64,000 bases of DNA from Chloroflexota bacterium (lineage in GTDB: Bacteria > Chloroflexota > Anaerolineae > Anaerolineales > Anaerolineaceae), in the NCBI GenBank assembly GCA_029561345.1, contig JAKQJC010000043.1, forward strand, positions 62,001-126,000, given 5' to 3'. The notes under the pieces were generated by a model that worked only from the letters and a program-made list of their open reading frames with translations, was not told where the DNA came from and searched no databases. How positions within the stretch are numbered: position 1 is the first letter of the stretch; each line of letters opens with the position of its first letter. Made by a program: the position numbers and the translations under genes. Below, piece by piece: positions 17,534 through 26,408 of this stretch.

Positions 17534-18292
17534 TTAATCCACTAGATGATAAGGTGTCAGCGCCGCCAAATGCGCAGGCATCTCCTGCATTGGCGGCAGA
17601 GCCACCTTGCCGTAACAGGTGAGCAGCGGTTTACCAGGTTTAAAGTAATGCAGGTAAAAAACCAGGCGCATTGTTTTGCCCGGACCCGTTTTTGCAGGAA
17701 AATCCTGCCAGGCCGATTTGCCGTCTTCGCTGAGATACATTTCCTCATAAGGAACCTGGTCGGAACCCGGCTGGTGCATGTCTTCGAGGGTGAACTCATC
17801 GTCAGGGTTGATCACCAGCAGTTCAATCAGCGCTATGGAGGCTATTTCTTTGGCAGCGGCGGCTTCGGCCCATTTGCGGTCGCGTTCGCTGCCAAAATCG
17901 CCGCCATATTTTACCTCCAGTGCTTCCTGCAGCAATTCAGGGGTTGCCTCAACGCGGTACACCCCCAGCGCTTGAATGATCGGCACGGCAGCATGGGGGT
18001 TGGGTGAAATCCGGTGTTCGCGCAGCAGGTTTCTGAGGCGTTCAATTTCCAGTACCAGCATGGGAATATCCTGTTTGGCGTGGGCCACAAATTCGTAATC
18101 TGCAACCGTGCCGCCTTCCAGGTAGAGGGCTTTTTCCCGCCCCTCTTTCCGCACAATGACGCTTTTTTCCACGCCTTCATCGCGGCCTTCAATGCGGGCA
18201 ACCCATTCTCCCCGCGTCGCGGCCTGGTAACGCGCCTTTATTGCCTCAAGGTGATCCTTGGTGATGAACGGTTTATCAGCCAACTGCCCCAC
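17534..18292 (-). CDS. Hypothetical protein with Ead/Ea22-like N-terminal segment
   Basis: In this 252-residue protein, residues 10-95 carry the pattern ARYQAATRGEWVARIEG, then FVAHAKQDIPMLVLEIERLR, seen in phage Ead/Ea22-type proteins. The rest is unlike anything I recognise, with an acidic segment around VINPDDEFTLEDM. The GTG start follows an AAAAGG stretch. It lies upstream of tRNA-Pro on the same strand. It could be a domesticated phage-type gene; function unknown. Confidence 0.6.
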   Translation of the reverse strand: MGQLADKPFITKDHLEAIKARYQAATRGEWVARIEGRDEGVEKSVIVRKEGREKALYLEGGTVADYEFVAHAKQDIPMLVLEIERLRNLLREHRISPNPHAAVPIIQALGVYRVEATPELLQEALEVKYGGDFGSERDRKWAEAAAAKEIASIALIELLVINPDDEFTLEDMHQPGSDQVPYEEMYLSEDGKSAWQDFPAKTGPGKTMRLVFYLHYFKPGKPLLTCYGKVALPPMQEMPAHLAALTPYHLVD

Positions 18293-18352
18293 CCTTTTCC
18301 CTAAAAAAAATAAGTATTTTCAACCCGGCAGGAAGCCATCCCTGTGGGTCAT

Positions 18353-18808
18353 CTACCAGAATTTCCACCAGGGTTTTTTAGCGGCTTTGCGTTTTGCTTC
18401 GTTTTCCCGCAGCTGCGCTGCATTCTGTTCATCTTCCGCCAGGCGGGCGCGCACCCACAGAATCCATTCAGCAGGGCTGGCTGCCACAGGCAAAGCAGGC
18501 TGATCAGGGGCTGCATGATCCAACCGGAAAACCGGGCCTGGCCGCTGTAAATCCACAAAAAAAGCATTGCCATTGCCATCTTCGCCAATCACAATGTAAT
18601 GCGCTGGCCAGGCGGTCATGCCAAAAAAGCTGGCCGGATCTTCACGCAGCATCTGGTTTTGTCCCAACAGCCATTCGGGATCATCTGAAAAATAGTCACA
18701 TCTGGCAGCGGCCATGTCTTCCGGGTAAGCCAGCCAGAGCTGCCTGAGGTTTTCAGGCAGCCGGATATCCAAAACCTGTTCCATGTTCAACAAACTGGTT
18801 GAGTTCAT
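18353..18808 (-). CDS. SMI1/KNR4 (SUKH) family protein
   Basis: The 151-residue protein shows the SUKH pattern: LPENLRQLWLAYPEDM near the N-terminus, a central YIVIGEDGNGNAFFVDL and a C-terminal helix (SPAEWILWVRA). SUKH proteins often act as immunity proteins to polymorphic toxins, but many are solitary with no known partner, and no toxin gene is adjacent here. GGAAGGGG lies directly before the chosen ATG. The end is rich in Lys and Trp (KKPWWKFW). Confidence 0.75.
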   Translation of the reverse strand: MNSTSLLNMEQVLDIRLPENLRQLWLAYPEDMAAARCDYFSDDPEWLLGQNQMLREDPASFFGMTAWPAHYIVIGEDGNGNAFFVDLQRPGPVFRLDHAAPDQPALPVAASPAEWILWVRARLAEDEQNAAQLRENEAKRKAAKKPWWKFW

Positions 18809-18836
18809 TTCCCCTTCCAATAATCTTCGCGCGGGC

Positions 18837-20039
18837 TCACTCTTTGCGCCGGATGACCATCACCGCCACATCATCCTGGAAGGAATCCAGGCCGGCGAAG
18901 CTGCGCACGGCATCGATCACCGTATCGCGGATGGATTGCGCGCTGCGCCCGCCCTGGGCCAGCAGCAGATCCAGCAGCTTTTCTTCAAAGAAATCACCCT
19001 GGGGGTTCTGCGCTTCGGTGATGCCGTCGGTGTAGAGAATCAGGAAATCACCCGGCCTGAAGCGCACAATTTTTTGCTTCCATTGGGCGTCTTCGCTCAC
19101 CCCCAGCGCCATGCCGGTGGGCCGCAGAGGTTCCACACCCTGGCGGCCGCGCGCGGTGCTGATGAGATAGCCCGGCGGGTGGCCGGCGTTGGAAAAGATC
19201 AGGCGGCCGGTCAGCGGCTCAAGCACGCCGTAAAAATCGGTCACAAAGGTGGCCCCGCGGCTGTCGGTGAGGATGCGCGCATTGACCGCGTTGTGCACCA
19301 GGGCCGGCAGGGTGGGAAAACGGTTGGCGTAGGTGCGCAGCAGGGTGCTGGCCAGCGCCATGAACAGGGCGGCGCCCATGCCTTTGTCGGTTACATCGGC
19401 CATGGTCAGGCCCCATTTGTGCTGGGTGAGGGGAATAAAATCGTAAAAGTCGCCGGAGGTTTCGCGCGCCGGAATCAGGCGCACCGAAAGTTCCCAGCCG
19501 GGGATGGTAGGCGGTTCTTCGGGCAGCAGGTCTTCCTGAATGCGCCCGGCCATCATCAGTTCGCGGGTCAGAATTTCCTGGCGGCTGTAGGTGATGGGGT
19601 GGGGCAGCGGCGCGGGGAGCGGTTCGGGGATGGGGCGGTCAGCCAGCTGCGGGCTTTCAGCGCGGGCAATTTCCTCCAGGGCCGATTTGAAGGCTTCTTC
19701 AGCCATATCCCGCGAGAGGGCATACATGCCGTCGCAATCGCAAATATCCAGGGCGCGGCTTTCTTCATCCGGGCGCAGCATCAGGATGATGCGGCTGGCG
19801 GCGTGAATCTCCTGCATATGTTCGGCCAGCGTCATCACCCCGCCGGGGGCGGTTTTCAGGTCCAGCAGCACCAGTTCGGGATGGGTCATCTGGCAGAGCT
19901 GCAGGGCGTCTTCATGGTTGGCCGCTTCGCCAATCACCGAGAGGCCCGGCACCGAAGCGGCCAGGAAAGAGAGCCCGCGCAGGTAAATGGGCTGGTCAGA
20001 GACGGCGACGAGACGGAGGGTGGAAGGAGGTGGATTCAT
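18837..20039 (-). CDS. Receiver-like domain fused to SpoIIE-type PP2C serine phosphatase
   Basis: In this 400-residue protein, residues about 8-125 form a response-regulator receiver-like domain with the acceptor-like Asp in VLLDLK. Residues about 165-398 are a PP2C phosphatase of the SpoIIE/RsbU type (ETSGDFYDF, DVTDKGMGAALFMAL, NAGHPPGYL, YTDGITEA, DDVAVMVI). Such proteins dephosphorylate an anti-anti-sigma factor in partner-switching. No anti-sigma or STAS gene is nearby. The ATG at 20039 is chosen; a GTG at 20048 is also possible. The N-terminal domain lacks the early acidic pair (V-S-D instead of two acidic residues), so phosphorylation is uncertain. Confidence 0.87.
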   Translation of the reverse strand: MNPPPSTLRLVAVSDQPIYLRGLSFLAASVPGLSVIGEAANHEDALQLCQMTHPELVLLDLKTAPGGVMTLAEHMQEIHAASRIILMLRPDEESRALDICDCDGMYALSRDMAEEAFKSALEEIARAESPQLADRPIPEPLPAPLPHPITYSRQEILTRELMMAGRIQEDLLPEEPPTIPGWELSVRLIPARETSGDFYDFIPLTQHKWGLTMADVTDKGMGAALFMALASTLLRTYANRFPTLPALVHNAVNARILTDSRGATFVTDFYGVLEPLTGRLIFSNAGHPPGYLISTARGRQGVEPLRPTGMALGVSEDAQWKQKIVRFRPGDFLILYTDGITEAQNPQGDFFEEKLLDLLLAQGGRSAQSIRDTVIDAVRSFAGLDSFQDDVAVMVIRRKE

Positions 20040-20078
20040 ATGCTTCACTTTACCAGAAAAAACAAAACAGCAAAAGGG

Positions 20079-21140
20079 TCAACCCTGGTCAGGGTAACGC
20101 GGCCGCACCTGGCTGCGCCGCCATTCGCTCTGGTTCAAACCATCCACATGATTGGGATCCTGTGAAGGATCATCGGTGTAAAATTCCTGGTTGTTGTTGT
20201 TCACCCAGCGGTAGCGGTACTGGTTGCTGCCCAGGTCAATATCGCCAGTGTAGGGGTTTTTATATTCTTCCTGGTTAGTCATGTTGAGATACTGGTCGTT
20301 GCGGATTTCGGCGTTCACGCGGCGGCGGTGTTCCACAATTTGCGCGCCCACATCCTGCAAATAGCGCTGGGTTTCAAGTGCCTGCTGGGCGCGGTACTGC
20401 TCGGCCTGCTGGGCCGTGCGGAATGACTGCGCCAGGAACTGCTGATTCTGCATTTCACGCTGCACCCAGGCCGGGTTGGGCATCAGGGTTTCCAGCATAT
20501 AGCGGAAAAGGCCGGCCCAATCATCAAATTCGTTCACCGGCGCGCGCATGTAGCAGGATTCCTTGTTGCTCCACATGCCGGCGGCAGCGGCGCCGAGGTT
20601 TTCAATCACCGTCATGGCCAGTTCCTTATACTGCCGGCCGTTTTCCATATAGGTGTAGGTGACCGCGGCGGCGTCATAGCTGAAGTTGAATGGGATGGCA
20701 TTGGCTGCCAGCTTGCGGCGGTATTTCTCAATCAAATCGGGCAGGGGGCGCTGGTCCACCACCTGGCCGTTGGACGCCTGGGGATGCGCCCAGGGAAACA
20801 TGATCTGCAGCAGAAACTGCGCCGCCGGCAGGGCCGGATGCACAATCATGCCGTTGTAATTGCTGCCCTGGGGAAAGAAGCCCATCATGCCGGCGGGTGA
20901 ATAGCGCACGTCGCAAAACTTGGTCTCAGGGCAAAAGCGCATCATGATGGTGCCCTGGGGATCGCTTTTCATGCTGAAATCCACCTTGGCTTCAATGGAT
21001 TGGGCGTTCACCACCTGGTTCATCAGGTTGGCGCGCTGAATGCCGCCTTCAATCAGCCAGGTGGAAGGGATGGACAGGCTGAAAGCGCCTTCGGTGGGTT
21101 CCATGCGGCGCTGAAAGACAATGTTTTGAGGTCTGGGCAT
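20079..21140 (-). CDS. Conserved hypothetical protein, 353 aa
   Basis: It has no signal peptide or transmembrane helix and no recognised domain. The N-terminal two thirds are mixed alpha/beta with a beta-rich start (FSLSIPSTWLIEGG). From about residue 235 there is a long Gln-rich helical region (QFLAQSFRTAQQAEQYRAQQ), probably coiled coil. The C-terminus has aromatic/Asn-rich repeats (NPYTGDIDLGSNQYRYRWVN). GGAGGA stands before the ATG. It is divergent from the gene at 21346, another unknown coiled-coil protein. The pair may act together. Confidence 0.65.
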   Translation of the reverse strand: MPRPQNIVFQRRMEPTEGAFSLSIPSTWLIEGGIQRANLMNQVVNAQSIEAKVDFSMKSDPQGTIMMRFCPETKFCDVRYSPAGMMGFFPQGSNYNGMIVHPALPAAQFLLQIMFPWAHPQASNGQVVDQRPLPDLIEKYRRKLAANAIPFNFSYDAAAVTYTYMENGRQYKELAMTVIENLGAAAAGMWSNKESCYMRAPVNEFDDWAGLFRYMLETLMPNPAWVQREMQNQQFLAQSFRTAQQAEQYRAQQALETQRYLQDVGAQIVEHRRRVNAEIRNDQYLNMTNQEEYKNPYTGDIDLGSNQYRYRWVNNNNQEFYTDDPSQDPNHVDGLNQSEWRRSQVRPRYPDQG

Positions 21141-21203
21141 AGAAGAAATCCTCCGGATATGCAGCCAAGCGAGGCTCGAACAACAAACTGAGAGATATTA
21201 ATG

Positions 21204-21285
21204 ATTATAATGGCAAACGGCGACATTTTTCAGGCTTTTCAGATACATTTATTTACTGGACTTTTCATCCGCCTTGCGCTATAGT
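21204..21285. promoter_or_regulatory. Divergent promoter region
   Basis: A palindromic ATTATAAT (21204-21211) can serve as a -10 on the minus strand for the gene ending at 21140. TATAGT (21280-21285) with CTGGAC (21256-21261) may drive the gene at 21346. Both -35 boxes are poor. Confidence 0.35.
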
Positions 21286-21345
21286 GGAATCACCGTTTTT
21301 TTCGATGCATAAGCTCTGAATGTTTTATTTCACGGAGGTGTTGAA

Positions 21346-22542
21346 ATGGTGGATGCCTTGCAGGATGAGATGAACCGGCTCAACAGTCTGAGGGACAAGC
21401 TGGCATTCAAGGATGCCAACGGGGCTGTGGACGATATTGAACGCACGTTGAATGCGCTGCCCGGCATGCTTGCCGAACTGCGCACCGGCGGCTATGTTTA
21501 TAAAGGCTTTTTTGAACATAACCTGACCACCCTGACCGATCAATGGCGGCGGCAGCGCCCGCTGGTGACCAATGAAATTGGCAACCGCCAGCGCGCCCTG
21601 ACCAGCGAAATGGGCTCCATCCAGACACTACATGCCCAGCATGTTCCGGCGGGCAGCAGCCTTGCCAACCTTGAAAGCCGGGTTTCAGATGCGGAACGCA
21701 GCCTGGAATCCATGTACAAGGGTCTTCAAAACGCAGTCAGCGAATTTGAAGACAAGGTGAAAGACGCCCTCTGGACGGTCAACCAGATCAAAAATGCCAC
21801 CTTCACCCTGCAGGGCGGCGAAGCCGCTTTTGAAGCCGTGCCTGCCAACTGGAAAAAGCCCGGCGACAACGACGGCGTGGAAGGCGTGCTTTTCCTCACC
21901 GACCGCCGCTTGATTTTTGAACAGCGCGAGGAAGTGGCCACCAAGAAGGTGCTCTTCATTACCACGGCCAAGCAAAAACTTCAGAGCGTGCAGTGGGAAG
22001 TGCCCGTCACCGCCATCAGCGCGGCGGCTGCCAGCAAGCGCGGCTTCATGAACAAGGACGACTTCCTGACCATCACGCTCAGTTTCGGACCGTTCCAGAC
22101 CACCGACCTGCACCTGCGCGGCGAAAGCGGCGAAGCCTGGCGCAATATGATTGAACAGGTGCGCAGCGGGGCTGTGACTCAGGAACGCGTGGGTCAGACG
22201 GCAGTAGGAACGGCGGCCGCCAGCGCCGCAGTTAATGTTCACAACTGGGGCCTGCCCATGGGCGTGATTGTCGGCGCCGCCGAAGGCCCCATCCGCATCC
22301 GCGCTGCCGGCAAGGTGCGCTACAGCGGGACCCTGGACACCACCTGGCTCAACAGCATCATCGGCCAGCGGGTGACGGACCTGGTTGGGGCAAAGTTTTC
22401 CGGCCGCCCGCGCAGCCAGGTGCCCGCCCTGGCACACGAACTGCTCATACCGCTGAAAGAGGCCCTGCAGCCCGATTTCCAGGCCAAAGGCGCTTTCTTG
22501 CAGGATGTGCAGATTGATTTATTAGACGAGGTATCCATGTAA
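21346..22542 (+). CDS. Conserved hypothetical protein with coiled coil and PH/GRAM-like region
   Basis: The 398-residue protein has an N-terminal half (1-150) that is helical and coiled-coil prone, with many Glu, Leu and Arg residues. Residues about 155-260 (FTLQGGEAAFEAVP, VEGVLFLTDRRLIFEQ, VPVTAISAA) look like a GRAM/PH-type domain, as in bacterial proteins with LTDxRLIF patterns. The C-terminal part (WGLPMGVIVGAAEGPIRI) is unrecognised. A GGAGGT ribosome site precedes the ATG. It might bind membranes or act as a scaffold; this is inference. Confidence 0.65.
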   Translation: MVDALQDEMNRLNSLRDKLAFKDANGAVDDIERTLNALPGMLAELRTGGYVYKGFFEHNLTTLTDQWRRQRPLVTNEIGNRQRALTSEMGSIQTLHAQHVPAGSSLANLESRVSDAERSLESMYKGLQNAVSEFEDKVKDALWTVNQIKNATFTLQGGEAAFEAVPANWKKPGDNDGVEGVLFLTDRRLIFEQREEVATKKVLFITTAKQKLQSVQWEVPVTAISAAAASKRGFMNKDDFLTITLSFGPFQTTDLHLRGESGEAWRNMIEQVRSGAVTQERVGQTAVGTAAASAAVNVHNWGLPMGVIVGAAEGPIRIRAAGKVRYSGTLDTTWLNSIIGQRVTDLVGAKFSGRPRSQVPALAHELLIPLKEALQPDFQAKGAFLQDVQIDLLDEVSM

Positions 22543-22617
22543 GACAGCGGTTCAGCTGTTTTGGAGGCCGCGTTTGGGCGGTTGCTGAAATTCAACCGCG
22601 GTTGACTTTTGGACAGA

Positions 22618-22642
22618 TGAGGCCAGGCCTGCTCTGGCCTCA
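22618..22642 (+). terminator. Hairpin between unknown gene and kamA (weak terminator or attenuator)
   Basis: TGAGGCCAG (22618-22626) pairs perfectly with CTGGCCTCA (22634-22642). The T-run after it is poor, so termination may be partial. Confidence 0.4.
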
Positions 22643-22674
22643 TTGAATCATTCAATTCTATTTTGGAGATGTGT

Positions 22675-24027
22675 ATGGCCGCTTCTTTTCCTTCTCATCG
22701 CGCCCCTGCTTATGCCGACGTCCCTGACGAAAAATGGAACGACTGGCGCTGGCAGCTCAGCCACCGCCTGAACTCCCTCGAGGATTTCGAAAAAGTGCTG
22801 ACCCTCAGCGAGAGCGAACGCCGCGCCCTGGGCAGCCAGAACCTCTTCAGAGTGGACGTGACCCCTTATTTCGTGTCGCTGATTGATCCCGATGATCCCA
22901 ACGACCCGATCCGCAAGCAGGTGATCCCCACGGCAGATGAAATTGTTCCGTTCACCGGCATGATGGAAGATTCGCTGGCTGAAGACCGGCACTCTCCCGT
23001 TCCCGGCCTGGTGCACCGTTACCCGGACCGGGTTTTGATGCTGACCACCACGCAGTGCGCCACCTACTGCCGCTATTGCACCCGCTCGCGCATTGTCGGC
23101 GACCCCTCGGCCACCTTCTCGCGCAGCGATTTTGAGGCGCAAATTGATTACCTGCGCAAGAACACCCAGGTGCGCGATGTGCTGCTTTCGGGCGGCGATC
23201 CGCTGACTCTCTCGCCCAAAGTTCTGGAAGAGCTGCTTTCGCGCCTGCGTGAAATTCCCCACATTGAGATCATCCGCATTGGCTCGCGCGTGCCGGTTTT
23301 TATGCCCATGCGCGTGACCGATGAACTGACCGACATGCTGCAGAAATATCATCCCCTGTGGATGAACATTCATGTCAATCACCCGAATGAAATCAGCGCC
23401 GAGCTGGCCGAGGCCTGCGACAAGCTCAGCCGCGCCGGCATTCCGCTGGGCAACCAGTCGGTGCTGATGGCCGGGGTGAACGACTGCCCGCATATCATGC
23501 GCAAGCTGGTGCAGGACCTGGTGCGCATTCGTGTGCGCCCCTATTACATCTACCAGTGCGACCTGGTGGAAGGCGCCGGACACTTCCGCACCCCGGTTTC
23601 CAAGGGGATTGAAATCATCGAAGCCCTGCGCGGCCACACCTCGGGCTTTGCCGTGCCCACCTTTGTGGTGGATGCCCCTGGCGGCGGCGGCAAGATTCCG
23701 GTGATGCCCAATTACCTGATCAGCATGTCTGATCACCGCATCATTTTGCGCAACTTCGAGGGCTATATTGCCACCTACGAGGAACCGCTCGACTACACCC
23801 GCCACGATCCCAAAACCTGCCCCTATTGCCAGCACAAACGCCTGGAAACCGGGCAGAGCGGCATCACCGGATTGCTGGACGGTGAACGCCTGTCCATCCA
23901 GCCTGAAGGCTTTGATGAACTGCGCATTCGCGGCGGCGCTCAGCACCGCTTGCGCGCCGATCCGCACAAATGGCAGCCGCTGGGCATTGGCAGCGGCGAA
24001 GACGACAGCAGCGCCCCCAAGGAATGA
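22675..24027 (+). CDS. kamA: Lysine 2,3-aminomutase (KamA family radical SAM)
   Basis: The 450-residue PLP- and SAM-dependent enzyme converts L-lysine to L-beta-lysine. The radical SAM motif is C128xxxC132xxC135. VLLSGGDPLTL, IRIGSRVPVFMP and the PLP-lysine segment APGGGGKIPVMPN are present. The two Asp residues that bind the lysine amino group in known aminomutases are kept (CDLVEGAGHF and VVDAPGG). A C-terminal CPYC fits the zinc site of the family. The ATG at 22675 is used because GGAG lies six bases upstream. Beta-lysine can be a fermentation intermediate or an osmolyte precursor; no ablB acetyltransferase or kamD/E gene is adjacent. Confidence 0.93.
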   Translation: MAASFPSHRAPAYADVPDEKWNDWRWQLSHRLNSLEDFEKVLTLSESERRALGSQNLFRVDVTPYFVSLIDPDDPNDPIRKQVIPTADEIVPFTGMMEDSLAEDRHSPVPGLVHRYPDRVLMLTTTQCATYCRYCTRSRIVGDPSATFSRSDFEAQIDYLRKNTQVRDVLLSGGDPLTLSPKVLEELLSRLREIPHIEIIRIGSRVPVFMPMRVTDELTDMLQKYHPLWMNIHVNHPNEISAELAEACDKLSRAGIPLGNQSVLMAGVNDCPHIMRKLVQDLVRIRVRPYYIYQCDLVEGAGHFRTPVSKGIEIIEALRGHTSGFAVPTFVVDAPGGGGKIPVMPNYLISMSDHRIILRNFEGYIATYEEPLDYTRHDPKTCPYCQHKRLETGQSGITGLLDGERLSIQPEGFDELRIRGGAQHRLRADPHKWQPLGIGSGEDDSSAPKE

Positions 24028-24136
24028 GCCTGCCCTTGCCCATCTTCCGTGGGCAGCACAGCCGGCAGAAGATTAACCGCGAAGGATGCCAAGGGTGGCC
24101 CGACCACCTCTGAGCAGTTACAGAAGGAGCAACATC

Positions 24137-25096
<960 letters not shown>

Positions 25097-25111
25097 ACCG
25101 TGCCAGCACAC

Positions 25112-25153
25112 AAAAAAACCGTCCCCTAAACCGGTTCAGGGGACGGTTTTTTA
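25112..25153. terminator. Bidirectional Rho-independent terminator
   Basis: CCGTCCCCT (25119-25127) pairs with AGGGGACGG (25138-25146). It is flanked by an A-run on the left and a T-run on the right, so it works for the aldo/keto reductase and possibly for the convergent ridA. Confidence 0.9.
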
Positions 25154-25207
25154 TCCGGGCAAATACTGAAAACAAAAGCTGTAACTGCTTTGCCAGGGTC
25201 ATATAAA

Positions 25208-25306
25208 AGATTGCCCACCCCCCGGCCCTTGCGGTTACTGTGTTGATTGAAAGCGTTGAAAATGCAAGAAAGACAGAAATGTGACATTGTCGAACTGCTC
25301 AGTCAA
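25208..25306. repeat. Dispersed intergenic repeat, copy A
   Basis: The 77 bases at 25230-25306 match copy B (45292-45368) at 67 positions without gaps. The shared segments include TGCGGTTACTGTG, TTGAAAATGCAAGAA and GAAATGTGACAT, then TCGAAC and CTCAGTCAA. It sits between convergent genes. Confidence 0.7.
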
Positions 25307-25325
25307 TCGAGCAAATACCAAAAGC

Positions 25326-25712
25326 TTATTGATCTCTTTCGGCAATCAGCTCAATTTCCACCAGGGCGTTCAGCGGCAGTTCAGCCACCGCCACCGTGGT
25401 GCGGGCCGGATAGGGCTGCGAAAAGCGTTCCTGATAGACCTGGTTCATCCCGGCGAAATTGGTCATGCTGGTCAGGTACACATTCACCTTGATGACGTTA
25501 TCCATGGTCATGCCGGCTTCCCTGACCACGGCTTCAAGGTTGTTGAAGGCCTGACGGGTCTGTTCGCCAATGCCGCCGTCCACCAGTTTTCCGGTTGCGG
25601 GGTCAATGGGGGTCTGGCCGGAGCAGTACAGCAGGTTTCCAGTCCAGACGGCCTGAGAATAGGGGCCAATGGCTTTGGGGGCCGAGGGGCTCAATACGGG
25701 GCTGCGGGGCAT
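25326..25712 (-). CDS. ridA: RidA family enamine/imine deaminase
   Basis: The 128-residue trimeric cytoplasmic protein hydrolyses reactive 2-aminoacrylate and related imines to keto acids and ammonia. Family motifs are present: APKAIGPYSQAV, LLYCSGQTPIDP, QAFNNLEAVV, KVNVYLTSM and YPARTTVAVAELP with the substrate-binding Arg 104. The start has AAAGGAG. It follows the flavin protein gene by 29 bases on the same strand. Confidence 0.95.
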   Translation of the reverse strand: MPRSPVLSPSAPKAIGPYSQAVWTGNLLYCSGQTPIDPATGKLVDGGIGEQTRQAFNNLEAVVREAGMTMDNVIKVNVYLTSMTNFAGMNQVYQERFSQPYPARTTVAVAELPLNALVEIELIAERDQ

Positions 25713-25741
25713 GTTTTTCTCCTTTGCGCAGACTGCGCTGT

Positions 25742-26260
25742 TCAGGCCTTGTTTTCCACGGCCCAGGGCTTGCCGGTCACAATTTCGAGCGAGGCCTTGC
25801 CGGTCAGGTGCTCAATTTGAACTTCCACAATGATGACCCTGCGCCAGCCAGAAGTGCCGGGGGCAATGACCTGCAGCCCTTCTGTGAAATAATCGGGGGA
25901 ATATTTGGCGATTAATTCTTCAAGAGCCTGTTTTTTCTCAGCATCGTCCGTCACAACGCGGGCGCGGCCAAATGCAATGGCGCTGCGGTAAAGCGTGGTG
26001 AAGGCTTTCTGAACCACATCTTCCCTGGCAATCACACAGAAAGACACTTTGGCATTTCTCATCATGCCGTCCAGCTTGTGCCCTTCCGTGGCGATATGGA
26101 AAAACAGCTTGCCGTCCCGGTAAACATAATTGAGCGGGACGGCATAGGGATAATCATCATCTCCCGACACCGCCAGCACGCCGGAAATGCCGGATTTTAA
26201 AATCTCGATGGTTTCTGCTTCCGGCAGCTGCTGCCGGCTTCTTCTCATGGGTCTGAACAT
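25742..26260 (-). CDS. Pyridoxamine 5'-phosphate oxidase-like flavin-binding protein (NimA/split-barrel family)
   Basis: The 172-residue FMN-binding split-barrel fold has GVLAVSGDDDYPYAVPLNYVYRDGKLFFH near the N-terminus, GHKLDGMMRNAKVSFCVI and FTTLYRSAIAFGRA. This layout is typical of the NimA-like family, whose members include nitroimidazole-resistance reductases and heme or F420-independent oxidoreductases. AAGGAA precedes the ATG. It is the first gene of a two-gene unit with ridA. The exact reaction is unknown. Confidence 0.85.
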   Translation of the reverse strand: MFRPMRRSRQQLPEAETIEILKSGISGVLAVSGDDDYPYAVPLNYVYRDGKLFFHIATEGHKLDGMMRNAKVSFCVIAREDVVQKAFTTLYRSAIAFGRARVVTDDAEKKQALEELIAKYSPDYFTEGLQVIAPGTSGWRRVIIVEVQIEHLTGKASLEIVTGKPWAVENKA

Positions 26261-26324
26261 GTTTTTCCTTCCTTATGCGGTTCTTAGAAGATGTGTTTCT
26301 TAGAAGTGAAATGCTACCTTCTCT

Positions 26325-26354
26325 ATTTTATGCCAGATTGGCCGTTAATGTAAA
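26325..26354 (-). promoter_or_regulatory. Promoter of the flavin protein/ridA unit
   Basis: On the minus strand TTTACA (26354-26349) and TAAAAT (26330-26325) are separated by 18 bp. The leader contains two copies of TTCTTAGAAG (26281-26290 and 26297-26306), which might be a regulator site. Confidence 0.55.
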
Positions 26355-26372
26355 AAATGGATGCCAAAGTTC

Positions 26373-26402
26373 TTGCATTGCCCCGGCCCTGCACCGTATC
26401 AT
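26373..26402 (+). promoter_or_regulatory. Promoter of the ICMT-like methyltransferase gene
   Basis: TTGCAT (26373-26378) and TATCAT (26397-26402) are separated by 18 bp. An ATG at 26409 stands six bases after the -10, where transcription should begin. Confidence 0.5.
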
Positions 26403-26408
26403 GAATAT

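Noticed and set aside
18353-18808. Toxin-immunity pair built on the SUKH protein
   Set aside because: No adjacent toxin, PAAR, RHS or secretion gene; SUKH proteins are often solitary.
18783-20165. 460-codon plus-strand frame opposite the SpoIIE-type gene
   Set aside because: Shadow with no motif; the minus-strand gene has full PP2C motifs.
22648-23967. 439-codon minus-strand frame opposite kamA
   Set aside because: Shadow of a well-supported radical SAM gene; no ribosome site or domain.
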